Positions 18,061-25,384 of a stretch of 64,000 bases of DNA are shown piece after piece. A program made the translations under genes and the position numbers. The stretch is from Adhaeribacter terrigena (GTDB lineage: Bacteria; Bacteroidota; Bacteroidia; Cytophagales; Hymenobacteraceae): contig NZ_JAEHFX010000012.1 in NCBI RefSeq assembly GCF_016623615.1, positions 41,770-105,769 on the forward strand, read 5' to 3'. Positions within the stretch are counted from its first letter, which is position 1. Every line of letters begins with the position of its first letter. The notes under the pieces were generated by a model that was given only the letters and a program-made list of their open reading frames with translations, was not told where the DNA came from and did not search any database.

Positions 18061-18087
18061 AGCCGGTGAGATTTCAGGTTATGGAAA

Positions 18088-18095
18088 CAAATATA
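18088..18095 (-). promoter_or_regulatory. -7 box (TATATTTG) for the T9SS type B gene
   Basis: The minus strand reads TATATTTG, 27 bp before the start codon. No clear -33 TTTG is visible at the usual spacing. Confidence 0.55.
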
Positions 18096-18146
18096 GGCAT
18101 CCCGTAACAAAAAAAAACAGTTGCAACAAAAGATAATTTCCTGAAT

Positions 18147-18162
18147 AAAACGCTATGCTTTC
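18147..18162 (+). repeat. AAAAC-N6-GTTTT family element with conserved tail
   Basis: It reads AAAACGCTATGCTTTC, then CGGCCCTAAAACTAAAAA, the same tail as the copy at 8270. The tail merges into the terminator stem at 18181. Confidence 0.85.
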
Positions 18163-18175
18163 CGGCCCTAAAACT

Positions 18176-18215
18176 AAAAAGCCGCTCCGGAAAATTTCCC
18201 GAGGCGGCTTTTTTA
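18176..18215 (-). terminator. Intrinsic terminator, flanked by two family elements
   Basis: AAAAAGCCGCC/GGCGGCTTTTTT-type arms flank an inner CGGG/CCCG region. It lies downstream of the metallo-hydrolase gene, with one family element on each side (18147 and 18235). Confidence 0.8.
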
Positions 18216-18234
18216 TTCTTAGGGTTTAGCCCCG

Positions 18235-18250
18235 GAAACGGTAGCGTTTT
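18235..18250 (-). repeat. AAAAC-N6-GTTTT family element
   Basis: The plus strand reads GAAACGGTAGCGTTTT. On the minus strand it follows the metallo-hydrolase stop and precedes its terminator. Confidence 0.8.
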
Positions 18251-18290
18251 TAACTTAAAAACCAGCTACCCGTCCTCAGGTGGTGATCTT

Positions 18291-19466
18291 TCACGGATAA
18301 TTATTGCTCGGCGCATTGCGCCCGGTAAAGTCATCTTTCCCTTTATTGCCTTTAGAATTGTTGCGGGGTTGTTTCGGACCGTTGCGGCGGCGCAGCTCGT
18401 TGTCTTCCACTTCCGGAATTTCGCCGTAAACCGAAAGGTTCATTTCATCGCCATAATAAATATGCGTATCGAGCGGACCTTCCGCAGCATTGGCTTTATG
18501 ATTCTTTTTCCGGCGGGAAATGGCTAATGCTGCCAGACCTGCTACGGTAATTAACCCGGCAATTGTCAGGGCTTTGGTAGCGGGCGTAGAAACGGCATCC
18601 GGTACTGAAACCACGCCTTGCTCATTCATGATGGCGGGGTGGTTTACGTAGCGGCCGTGCGTTGGCACCGCCATCTGCTCAAAGTACTTGGCCAGTTCAT
18701 CGAGTTCGTCCAGCATGCGTTCGCCGCGCATCGGCACGCCATGGCCGGTAGCAATTACCTCCGGGCGCAAAGCCGTAATTTCTTCTACCGATTTTTTAGC
18801 GGCTGGCCAATCGGGCGTAAAATAAGCCGGCGGGCCGCAAACTTCCGGCGCATCGGTCAGCACCGCCAGCGCCGATTCCGGTTTGCGCGTTACCACCGCA
18901 TCTCCCACGATCATGGTGCGGTCTCTTTCCCGGAAAAAGGAAACGTGACCAGGGCTGTGGCCGGGCGTATGAAACCAGCGCCATTCCGGTAAGCCGGGCA
19001 CTGAGCCATCGGCCGGAAGTGGTTGTACCATGCCCCCCACGTTAATGGGTTTCTTCGGGTACATAAAACTCATATACGCCATGGCACCGCCGCCTACGCT
19101 CGGGTCTGGTGGCGGATAGCTCGAAAGGCCGGTCAGGTAAGGAATTTCCAGGTGATTGGCATAGATCGGCACGTTCCATTCCAAGGCCAGCTCTTTCAGT
19201 GCGCCTACGTGGTCGAAATGGCCGTGTGTAAGCAGAATGGCGCTTGGGCGCGCATCTTTGCCAAAATGCGCCTCCGCTACTTTTTTAATGCGGTTCGCCG
19301 AGCCGTACAAGCCGGCATCTATCAGCACCCAGTTGCCGCCTGGCCCGCTGGAGCCGCGCACAAAATATACATTCACGAAAACGATCTTCATGCCCGTAAC
19401 CCCATCGGCTACAGCATAAAGATTCTCTTTTTTATCAACGGTTAAAGTTCGGGTAGAATGCTCCAT
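18291..19466 (-). CDS. Metallo-beta-lactamase-fold hydrolase with C-terminal membrane helix
   Basis: A 391-residue protein. The metal site is complete: HGHFDH at 81-86, a downstream His in FHTPGHSPGH (165-174), an Asp in VGDAVV and a final His in ATGHGVP (239-245). The first 270 residues match MBL-fold hydrolases that act on thioesters, lactones or similar small substrates; the substrate cannot be read. What is odd is the tail: one hydrophobic helix at about 297-317 followed by SRRKKNHK, then a 70-residue polar, Asn/Gly/Lys-rich end. That suggests a tail-anchored enzyme with a basic disordered extension. It is followed by a terminator and preceded by a small gene on the same strand. Confidence 0.87.
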   Translation of the reverse strand: MEHSTRTLTVDKKENLYAVADGVTGMKIVFVNVYFVRGSSGPGGNWVLIDAGLYGSANRIKKVAEAHFGKDARPSAILLTHGHFDHVGALKELALEWNVPIYANHLEIPYLTGLSSYPPPDPSVGGGAMAYMSFMYPKKPINVGGMVQPLPADGSVPGLPEWRWFHTPGHSPGHVSFFRERDRTMIVGDAVVTRKPESALAVLTDAPEVCGPPAYFTPDWPAAKKSVEEITALRPEVIATGHGVPMRGERMLDELDELAKYFEQMAVPTHGRYVNHPAIMNEQGVVSVPDAVSTPATKALTIAGLITVAGLAALAISRRKKNHKANAAEGPLDTHIYYGDEMNLSVYGEIPEVEDNELRRRNGPKQPRNNSKGNKGKDDFTGRNAPSNNYP

Positions 19467-19486
19467 ATTTTGCTGTTTTTTGGTTT

Positions 19487-19684
19487 TTAACTGTCTTCGC
19501 GGCCGGCAATGCTGTGCTCGTTCCCTTTATCGTGCATAGAATTGGTATCGGTATCGGTGGAACGGCCACCTTTTCCGCCCTGGCTTTCCTGCGCATCTTT
19601 GCTGCTGTGCATGTCCAGGTTTTCCTGATTTTGCGGCTGCTTTTCAGGCTTTTCTTTGTTTTTGTCAATTTCTTCGGGTTGCAT
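19487..19684 (-). CDS. Small hydrophilic protein, 65 aa
   Basis: Starting at the ATG at 19684, the frame encodes 65 residues rich in Glu, Lys, Gln, Asp and Ser (MQPEEIDKNKEKPEKQP). No hydrophobic core is visible, so it is probably disordered. It lies 20 bp upstream of the metallo-hydrolase gene on the same strand and is likely co-transcribed. No family is recognised. The longer frame to 19768 is rejected because its extra residues look like intergenic sequence. Confidence 0.55.
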   Translation of the reverse strand: MQPEEIDKNKEKPEKQPQNQENLDMHSSKDAQESQGGKGGRSTDTDTNSMHDKGNEHSIAGREDS

Positions 19685-19820
19685 CGTTTTCAGGTTTATG
19701 GTGAAAAAAAGCTCCTGCTGCGGAAAAACTATGTACGAAAGTGCGCGTGAATTGGCTGTTTTCGGCAAGATTAATTTTAACCTGCTTTTCCGGTTTATTT
19801 CCCGTAATTTTGCAGCCGCA

Positions 19821-19836
19821 AAAACGGTATGGTTTT
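19821..19836 (+). repeat. AAAAC-N6-GTTTT family element (perfect dyad) in a 5' region
   Basis: It reads AAAACGGTATGGTTTT, then GAGGCT and GAAAAGTA. It lies between divergent genes, 43 bp before the start at 19879, so no gene 3' end is involved. Confidence 0.85.
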
Positions 19837-19878
19837 GAGGCTGAAAAGTATTGCCTTAAAAATCGGTTAATTGGAATT

Positions 19879-20547
19879 ATGGGAAAGCAGTGGGTATTGG
19901 TTTGGTTGGTTATGTGGTGCAGTGCCTGGCAGGTTTTGCAGGCGGCCGCGTTACCAGATTCGGCAGCCATTCAGGCCCAGAAAAAAGCCCGTTTCGTTTT
20001 TAATTTCGATACCCGCTATACTTTGTTCGAGAACGAACGCATTCGGGTAAGCGGGCTGAAAACCGGCATAGAGTGGCACAATAAATTCCGGACCGGCGTA
20101 GGCTATTATTTTATGCGGAATCCGCACATTACTAAATTTCCCGTTTCCGCTGCCGACCAATCGGCCACCGAAGCCCGCGTTAAATTTTATTACGGCGCCG
20201 TTTACGGGGAATATGTGTTGCTTAAAAACGCGAAATGGGAACTAAGTCTGCCGGTGCAGGCGGGGTTGGGCAAGCTTAAAAACGAACATTATTCCGCCTC
20301 CGGGAAATTACTGCGCGCGCAAACCGATCCGCTTTACCTGCTGGAGCCTTCCGTGGCAGGGCATTACAAGGTCTGGAGCTGGGCCGGAATTGGCGCCGGG
20401 CTTGGTTACCGGCAAATGCTGGGCCAGGCGCACCTCGAAACCAACCATCTGAACGCGCCGATCTATTACATTAAAGTGAAATTGTTTGCCGGCGAGCTTT
20501 ACCGGCAGCTGCAAAGCAAATATTGCCCGCCTTCGCCGGATATTTAA
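19879..20547 (+). CDS. Hypothetical exported protein, probable beta-barrel
   Basis: A 222-residue protein started at the ATG at 19879, which opens a signal peptide (about 1-22, ending LQAAA). The rest consists of short amphipathic strands rich in Tyr, Trp and Gly (GIEWHNKFRTGVGYYFM, SWAGIGAGLGYRQMLG), consistent with a small outer-membrane barrel. It ends with a short Pro-rich tail (SKYCPPSPDI). I recognise no named family. It diverges from the small hydrophilic gene. Confidence 0.7.
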   Translation: MGKQWVLVWLVMWCSAWQVLQAAALPDSAAIQAQKKARFVFNFDTRYTLFENERIRVSGLKTGIEWHNKFRTGVGYYFMRNPHITKFPVSAADQSATEARVKFYYGAVYGEYVLLKNAKWELSLPVQAGLGKLKNEHYSASGKLLRAQTDPLYLLEPSVAGHYKVWSWAGIGAGLGYRQMLGQAHLETNHLNAPIYYIKVKLFAGELYRQLQSKYCPPSPDI

Positions 20548-20646
20548 GCTTGTTTATTCGCGATTTCTGGTAGTTTGCAATGCAATAAAGCTGTAAAATA
20601 AATTGCTTTTGCATGCTTTTCCGGAAGAAATTTGCTGATGCTTTGC

Positions 20647-20662
20647 CAAACGGTATACTTTT
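20647..20662 (+). repeat. AAAAC-N6-GTTTT family element
   Basis: It reads CAAACGGTATACTTTT, then CGGTGC and AAAAACTG, with normal spacing to the second A-tract. Confidence 0.7.
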
Positions 20663-20745
20663 CGGTGCAAAAACTGCGTTTAGTAGAAAATGGTTTTTTT
20701 AAGCATGCCGGGAATTAATCGGGGCATAAAGGAGTTTTTTAGAGT

Positions 20746-21006
20746 ATGGTAAATTTAATTGTTCCCCCAAAATACCAGGCCATGTATGCCTGGTGCATCG
20801 ACGATACGCCGCCGGCATTCGAGCCAGAGGCCTGGATCGAGCAAGGCCGGGTGTATGCCGTAAAACACATTTCCGAACCGCTTAACATTTCTGAAGGTTA
20901 CGCCCTTACGATCTTAGATAAAAATGGCACCGAAATCCATCCCTCCGATTCGCACTGGAGCTTTGCGTCCAACCGTTTCGAGATGTTCTCGGTATTCCTG
21001 AATTAA
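20746..21006 (+). CDS. Small hypothetical protein, 86 aa
   Basis: An 86-residue soluble protein (MVNLIVPPKYQAMYAWCID) with a compact mix of aromatic and acidic residues and no signal or membrane segment. The HPSDSHWSFASNRFEMF ending looks like a folded domain. I recognise no family. It is followed by a terminator and then by another small gene on the same strand. Its composition matches neighbouring genes, so it is probably real. Confidence 0.6.
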   Translation: MVNLIVPPKYQAMYAWCIDDTPPAFEPEAWIEQGRVYAVKHISEPLNISEGYALTILDKNGTEIHPSDSHWSFASNRFEMFSVFLN

Positions 21007-21039
21007 TTGTTGTGAAAAAACGGATCTTTACGATCCTGA

Positions 21040-21076
21040 AAAATAAAAGGGCTGCCGGCGGTAGTCCTTTTATTTT
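21040..21076 (+). terminator. Probable terminator of the 86-aa gene
   Basis: An AAAAGGGCT/AGTCCTTTT stem around a GC-rich loop is followed by a T-rich run. The stem contains one mismatch. Confidence 0.6.
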
Positions 21077-21091
21077 CTACGTTTTTACGGC

Positions 21092-21107
21092 AAAACCGTA
21101 TCTTTTC
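21092..21107 (+). repeat. Degenerate AAAAC-N6-GTTTT family element
   Basis: It reads AAAACCGTATCTTTTC, just before the start of the 90-aa gene. This is a weak member. Confidence 0.4.
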
Positions 21108-21109
21108 TT

Positions 21110-21382
21110 ATGCTGAAACTGTTGGAATTTCGTGCGTTGTCGTCGGCAGAAAAAGCAGCCTACGTGCTGGAACACGGCCAATACATTCATTTCCGGATAA
21201 AAGGCTGGTGCAAAATAGACCTCTACCTGGTTAAAAGCGGCCCGGGCGCAACCGAAATCTTTTATGCCGAACTCTGGTATTATTACGATCTGAAAAGTGT
21301 AGGGCTGGTACGTGTCTTCGAAGCTGCGCCGCCCCTGGAACCATATACTGAAAACATTCAGCTCCGATTTTCCGGGAAATAA
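21110..21382 (+). CDS. Small hypothetical protein, 90 aa
   Basis: A 90-residue protein (MLKLLEFRALSSAEKAAYVL) with no signal or membrane segment. The first third looks helical and the rest alternates strands (KIDLYLVKSGP, EIFYAELWYYYD). It resembles small hypothetical genes of the phylum, but I cannot name a family. Its stop codon touches a terminator that faces the opposite strand and probably belongs to a minus-strand small RNA. Confidence 0.6.
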   Translation: MLKLLEFRALSSAEKAAYVLEHGQYIHFRIKGWCKIDLYLVKSGPGATEIFYAELWYYYDLKSVGLVRVFEAAPPLEPYTENIQLRFSGK

Positions 21383-21411
21383 AAAAAGTGCACCGGGGAG
21401 GTGCACTTTCA
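21381..21411 (-). terminator. Intrinsic terminator on the minus strand
   Basis: GTGCACC and GGTGCAC pair around a CCCC-type loop. The minus strand continues with seven T residues, whereas the plus strand has only TTTC after the stem, so the functional direction is minus. Confidence 0.8.
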
Positions 21412-21515
21412 AAAAGGTTACTCGCTAAGAGAAAATCAAATATCTCACCCTTTAAAAAACCCTATGAGCGAAAATAACCCCTTTTACGTTAAGCGCAAGG
21501 CTTAAATGTTTTTAA
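21381..21515 (-). ncRNA. Candidate small RNA, about 135 nt
   Basis: A complete promoter (21522-21553) points leftward and the terminator at 21381-21411 ends the transcript. There is no protein gene on the minus strand between them and no ATG in the predicted RNA. By eye the RNA can fold. GGTTA pairs with TAACC and TCGCT with AGCGA to close a domain of about 70 nt. CTCAT/GTGAG can pair inside it, and a TTAAGC/GCTTAA hairpin lies near the 5' end. I cannot match it to a known RNA family. A 6S-like RNA is one possibility, suggested only by the long closed stem. Confidence 0.6.
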
Positions 21516-21521
21516 ACGTAG

Positions 21522-21553
21522 CAAATATAGAATTTCGCTATTTCATTTCCAAA
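21522..21553 (-). promoter_or_regulatory. Promoter TTTG-N20-TATATTTG for the candidate small RNA
   Basis: On the minus strand TTTG is at 21553-21550 and TATATTTG at 21529-21522, with a 20-bp spacer. Both boxes are perfect. The only thing downstream before the terminator is about 135 bp of non-coding sequence. Confidence 0.75.
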
Positions 21554-21983
21554 TTGTTACGCAAAATAAAATAATTATTCGTTTCCAATAGTTTTTTGCT
21601 TGCCCGAATGTGAAATAAAATTCCCGGTAAGTACAAAAATCAGCAGGCTGGTTCCCGCTTTCTTGTGCTGTAACGCTGTTATGAAAAGACTGAATGCAAT
21701 TTCAGTGATTTTTCGCAAGGCCATCATTCTGAGGTTGGTACGCATGTTTTCGGGTGTTACTGGCAAGCGATAATTTTATTTCCGGTCCTTTTTTTTCTGC
21801 AAAGTTTCGTTTTTTTTTACCCATTCACATTTAGTTTTGCAGCAGGGTGGGTACAATTTTTCCAGTCTTTTTAATGCGTCTTATGCTTTGTATGCTTCGG
21901 GGCTGCAGGCAGGTACCGATATCTTTTTTCCGAATAACCCTGCTGCTGCAATTACGTGTAAGAGGGAAATTAACCTCATTTCC
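21554..21983. other. Gene-free stretch upstream of the DUF1206 gene
   Basis: AT-rich and without a convincing gene. A 63-codon minus-strand frame (21575-21766) has no signal, family motif or spacing support. In-frame sequence upstream of the DUF1206 ATG (21837-21983) has an intergenic character. The run of T at 21785-21820 is low complexity. Confidence 0.5.
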
Positions 21984-22811
21984 ATGAAAGATATTGCCAA
22001 TTACGTACCCGGGCCGCCACCCAAATGGGTGGAGCGTTTTGCCCGGCTTGGGCTCACTGCTAAAGGAATTGTGTATTGTCTTATAGGCATGCTCGCCTTT
22101 ATGGCTGCGTTCGAATTGCGCGGAAGCACCGAAAAAAGCGCCGATAAAAAAGGTGTTTTCCAGTTTTTGCTGGAGCAGCCTATGGGTAAGGTAATGCTGG
22201 CCATCATTGGCATCGGGTTACTTTTTTACGCCGCCTGGCGCCTTATTCAGGCCCTGCGCGACAGCGAGAATAAGGGTAAAAATGCCAAAGGAATAGGCAA
22301 GCGGATCGCTTATCTTTTCAGTGGTTTGATCTACGGTGGCTTAGCTATTATTGCCCTTAAAATGGTATTAGGCAAACCTACCGGTAACGCCGATTCCCGT
22401 CAGACATTGGCCGGTGAAATATTATCGCAGCCTTTCGGGCAGTGGCTTTTGGGCGCGGTAGCTTTGGGAATGGCGGTTATCGGCATTTACCAGTTCTATT
22501 ACGGCCTTTCCGATAACTACAAGAAAAAGGTGCACGGTTCCGGCATAAAAAACGAATACGAAAGCCTGATGATCTGGGCGGGCAAATTTGGTTACATGGC
22601 GCGCGGCGTGGTGTGGCTGCTGATCGGGTATTTATTTTTTAATGCTGCTTTGCACGCCAATCCTAAATCTGCCGGAGGTACCGGAAGTGCATTTCAGTTC
22701 CTGGAAGAAGTTTCGTACGGTTCTTATTTGCTGGGTGCCGTGGCGCTGGGCTTGCTTTGCTACGGCGTTTTCATGTTTATGCGCGCGCGTTACCAGCCCA
22801 TTAGTAGCTGA
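21984..22811 (+). CDS. DUF1206 integral membrane protein
   Basis: A 275-residue protein with six membrane helices arranged as three repeated helix pairs, the hallmark of DUF1206. The repeat openings are RLGLTAKGIVYCLIGMLAF, KRIAYLFSGLIYGGLAII and FGYMARGVVWLLIGYLFF. I start it at the ATG at 21984 (MKDIANYVPGPPPKWVERF), because the upstream in-frame extension does not look coding. The role of the family is unknown. Immediately after the stop lies a perfect 20-bp hairpin made of two family repeat elements. Confidence 0.85.
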   Translation: MKDIANYVPGPPPKWVERFARLGLTAKGIVYCLIGMLAFMAAFELRGSTEKSADKKGVFQFLLEQPMGKVMLAIIGIGLLFYAAWRLIQALRDSENKGKNAKGIGKRIAYLFSGLIYGGLAIIALKMVLGKPTGNADSRQTLAGEILSQPFGQWLLGAVALGMAVIGIYQFYYGLSDNYKKKVHGSGIKNEYESLMIWAGKFGYMARGVVWLLIGYLFFNAALHANPKSAGGTGSAFQFLEEVSYGSYLLGAVALGLLCYGVFMFMRARYQPISS

Positions 22812-22819
22812 GTTTCCAA

Positions 22820-22866
22820 GGCTGAAAGCATAGCGTTTTTAAGTACAAAACGCTATGCTTTCAGCC
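22820..22866. repeat. Two AAAAC-N6-GTTTT elements forming a perfect 20-bp hairpin
   Basis: The left arm 22820-22839 (GGCTGAAAGCATAGCGTTTT) and right arm 22847-22866 are exact reverse complements with a 7-nt loop. Each arm holds one copy of the element. It lies 9 bp after the DUF1206 stop and may serve as its terminator, though no T-run follows. Confidence 0.9.
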
Positions 22867-22923
22867 CCCAAAACTACGAAGCCATTTTAATTTTTGGCTG
22901 CAGTGGTAACGCTCATCAGTAAA

Positions 22924-22960
22924 TAAAAAAAGCCAGCCGGAATACACAAACTGACTTTTC
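22924..22960 (-). terminator. Probable terminator of aspA
   Basis: On the minus strand AGTCAG pairs with CTGGCT (one G-T pair) and is followed by seven T residues. The A-tract before the stem is the tail of a family element. Confidence 0.6.
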
Positions 22961-22966
22961 TGCCCT

Positions 22967-22982
22967 GAAAGCATAGCGTTTT
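22967..22982 (-). repeat. AAAAC-N6-GTTTT family element abutting the aspA stop codon
   Basis: The minus strand reads AAAACGCTATGCTTTC immediately after the stop codon (22983-22985), then six bases and GAAAAGTCAG, the terminator arm. Confidence 0.85.
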
Positions 22983-24389
22983 CTACCGGATGAAAACCGG
23001 ACGGATCAGGTTTTCGAAGGTGAAGATCTCATCCCATTTTTCCTGGCTCACTATTTTTCGTTCGTGCACGGTAATGTCGTAAACCGATTTTCCGGTAACC
23101 AGCGCTTCTTTGGCAACTTCGGCGGCCAGCTCGTAACCAATTACCGGGTTTAGCTGCGTTACAATACCGATGCTGTTGCGTACCAGCCCTTCGGTATGCT
23201 GGGCGTTGGCCGTGATCCCGAGCACGCATTTTTCGCGGAGCGTGTTGCAGGCGTTGGTCATATAGGCCAGTGAAGTAAAAAGAGCGAAAGAAATAACCGG
23301 TTCCATTACGTTCAGCTGCAGTTGTCCGGCTTCGGCGGCCATGGTTACGGTAAGGTCGGCGCCGATTACGTAAAATGCGGTCTGGTTCACTACTTCCGGA
23401 ATTACAGGGTTTACTTTGCCGGGCATAATAGAAGAACCCGGTTGCATGGGCGGAAGATTAATTTCGAAAAGCCCGGTGCGCGGCCCGGAAGAAAGCAGCC
23501 GCAGATCGTTGCATATCTTGGAGACTTTTACGGCCGTTCTTTTTAAAACCCCGGAAAGCTGCACGTAAACGCCGGTATCGTAGGTGGCCTCTATCAGGTC
23601 GTGGGCTAAGGTTAGTTTCAGGCCGGTGATATCACAGAGATATTTGGTCACCAGTTCGGCGTAGCCGGCAGGCGCATTTACGCGGGTACCTATGGCGGTA
23701 GCGCCCATGTTTATTTCCGAAATCAGATTCTTGCTGTCTTCAATGCGCAGCAATTCTTCCCGCAGGTTGGTAGCAAACGCATTGAATTCGTCGCCCATGC
23801 TCATCGGTACGGCGTCCTGCAGCTGCGTGCGGCCCATTTTCAGCACATTTCTGAACTCCTGGCCTTTGTGCGCGAAGGCATCGGCCAGGGCGCCTAACGC
23901 GTGACTGTAGGTGGTAAGCCGGTTTATGAGCGCGATCCGGAAAGCGGTAGGGTAGGCATCGTTGGTAGACTGCGAAAAATTTACGTGGTTATTAGGGTGG
24001 CAGAACTCGTATTCGCCTTTTTCCTTGCCCATCATTTCGAGGGCAATGTTGGCAATTACTTCGTTGGCGTTCATGTTTACGGAAGTGCCTGCGCCGCCCT
24101 GGATCATATCGGTTAAAAACTGGCTGTCGAATTCGCCGGCAATTACGCGGTCGGAAGCGGCGATGATGTAGCTGGCAATTTCCGGGTCGAGCACGCCTAA
24201 GTCGCGGTTAGCCATGGCAGCAGCCTTTTTTACGTAACCTAAAGCCTGCACAAAAAGCGGCTCTATTTTAATGGGAATACCGGTAATGTGGAAGTTTTCG
24301 AGGGCGCGTTCGGTCTGGATGCCATAATAGACGTTTTCGGGGATGGTGCGTTCGCCTAAAAAATCGTGTTCTATGCGGGGTTTTTTCAT
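22983..24389 (-). CDS. aspA: Aspartate ammonia-lyase
   Basis: A 468-residue enzyme of the fumarase/aspartase superfamily that converts L-aspartate to fumarate and ammonia. The superfamily signature GSSIMPGKVNPVIPE (loop with the catalytic Ser) lies near residue 320. NVYYGIQTERALENFHITG at the N-terminus and GAGTSVNMNANEVIAN are aspartase-type rather than fumarase-type. Length is standard (about 468-478). It works in the cytoplasm, feeding aspartate carbon into the TCA cycle. Monocistronic by appearance: a terminator follows and a 200-bp gap precedes. Confidence 0.93.
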   Translation of the reverse strand: MKKPRIEHDFLGERTIPENVYYGIQTERALENFHITGIPIKIEPLFVQALGYVKKAAAMANRDLGVLDPEIASYIIAASDRVIAGEFDSQFLTDMIQGGAGTSVNMNANEVIANIALEMMGKEKGEYEFCHPNNHVNFSQSTNDAYPTAFRIALINRLTTYSHALGALADAFAHKGQEFRNVLKMGRTQLQDAVPMSMGDEFNAFATNLREELLRIEDSKNLISEINMGATAIGTRVNAPAGYAELVTKYLCDITGLKLTLAHDLIEATYDTGVYVQLSGVLKRTAVKVSKICNDLRLLSSGPRTGLFEINLPPMQPGSSIMPGKVNPVIPEVVNQTAFYVIGADLTVTMAAEAGQLQLNVMEPVISFALFTSLAYMTNACNTLREKCVLGITANAQHTEGLVRNSIGIVTQLNPVIGYELAAEVAKEALVTGKSVYDITVHERKIVSQEKWDEIFTFENLIRPVFIR

Positions 24390-24498
24390 AGCTTCATGTT
24401 AGCGGGGAATTTGAATCCTTAAACCTGAATATAGCGGTTTGGGTTGAATAAACGCTCCGGATGCAGCTAATATTTCAGAAACCTTTCCGGAAGCAGCA

Positions 24499-24533
24499 TA
24501 AAAAAACTCCCGGCCTGCATCGGGAGTTTTTAG
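24499..24533 (-). terminator. Intrinsic terminator of the beta-barrel gene
   Basis: AAAACTCCCG pairs with CGGGAGTTTT around GATGCAGGC, followed by T residues on the minus strand. Confidence 0.85.
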
Positions 24534-24537
24534 GCCT

Positions 24538-24553
24538 GAAACCATAGCGTTTT
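24538..24553 (-). repeat. AAAAC-N6-GTTTT family element before terminator
   Basis: The minus strand reads AAAACGCTATGGTTTC, then AGGCCT, then AAAAACTCCCG, the terminator's first arm. This is the clearest example of element and terminator joined. Confidence 0.9.
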
Positions 24554-24591
24554 TGCCAGAGTAAATTCCAGATGTAGCGATTTTATATAGC

Positions 24592-25266
24592 TTAAAGCTC
24601 GCCGATTTTATAAGAAAGACCAAAAAGCAGGGTTTGTGAATTTGTTTTATATACAAAACCTTCGCTCGGTTTAAAGGGATTTATTCCATTGGCAATATTT
24701 TTTAAACCTAAATTATTCCGCGCCTCCAGGCTTAGATCAATCCTTGGGTTTAGCGGATAGCTTATTCCAGCGCCAAGAGAAAAACCATAGTCAAGAGGTT
24801 TATATTCCTTGTTTATGTCGTTTTCTAAATCTGCTTTTCCGGGTTCTTCGAATGAATATTTATGGGTCAGGGCAAAACCAATATAAGGACCTGTATTTAC
24901 AAAATACCGGAATTTATTGCCGAAAGTGGCTCGTACCAGCACTGGGACGGTAAGGTAAGTATGCAGGAATTTAAGGGTGCCAATATTTTCATAAGAACCG
25001 AACCAGAAAGGTGTCGTAAAACCTTTTTGTTCATATGCCAAGCCTGTTTTTATGGCAAAAACGCTATTTAAATTCAACTGAAAACTAACCCCGCCGGAGG
25101 TTCGGGTAATGGCTGCCGCATTGTTTCTGAGCAAATCATTGCCGTAAGAGCAGCTGCGGTTACCGCCAAGTTCCAGACCAAGGGTATATTTGTGTGATTG
25201 GGCGGAAGTCTGGAAGGCTAAGCTGAGCAATAAAAGGGTTAAGATAAAGCGTAATTTTTTTTTCAT
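24592..25266 (-). CDS. Outer-membrane beta-barrel protein (PorT-like)
   Basis: A 224-residue protein with a signal peptide (about 1-22, ending QTSAQ). The mature region has regular barrel-like strands (YTLGLELGGNRS, FVNTGPYIGFALTHKYSF, YGFSLGAGISYPLNPRIDL) and ends LLFGLSYKIGEL. It resembles the outer-membrane beta-barrel family around PorT, common in Bacteroidota; many members have no defined role. It has its own terminator. The assignment is to fold class, not to function. Confidence 0.78.
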   Translation of the reverse strand: MKKKLRFILTLLLLSLAFQTSAQSHKYTLGLELGGNRSCSYGNDLLRNNAAAITRTSGGVSFQLNLNSVFAIKTGLAYEQKGFTTPFWFGSYENIGTLKFLHTYLTVPVLVRATFGNKFRYFVNTGPYIGFALTHKYSFEEPGKADLENDINKEYKPLDYGFSLGAGISYPLNPRIDLSLEARNNLGLKNIANGINPFKPSEGFVYKTNSQTLLFGLSYKIGEL

Positions 25267-25316
25267 TTATATGCGGAATGTTAGAATGCAATGTTAAAGC
25301 ATTATTACAAGCATAA

Positions 25317-25352
25317 CAAAAAAAAAGCCCCGACGAATGCCGGGACTTTTTC
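25317..25352 (-). terminator. Intrinsic terminator of typA
   Basis: AGTCCCGGC pairs with GTCGGGGCT, including a wobble, followed by nine T residues on the minus strand. Confidence 0.85.
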
Positions 25353-25357
25353 TCTTT

Positions 25358-25373
25358 AAAACCATACCGTTTT
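25358..25373 (-). repeat. AAAAC-N6-GTTTT family element before terminator
   Basis: The minus strand reads AAAACGGTATGGTTTT, then AAAGAG and AAAAAGTCCCGG, the typA terminator arm. The dyad is perfect. Confidence 0.88.
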
Positions 25374-25384
25374 CACGGCAGATA

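Noticed and set aside
21575..21766. 63-codon minus-strand frame upstream of the small-RNA promoter
   Set aside because: No recognised motif or start-site support, and composition resembles intergenic DNA.
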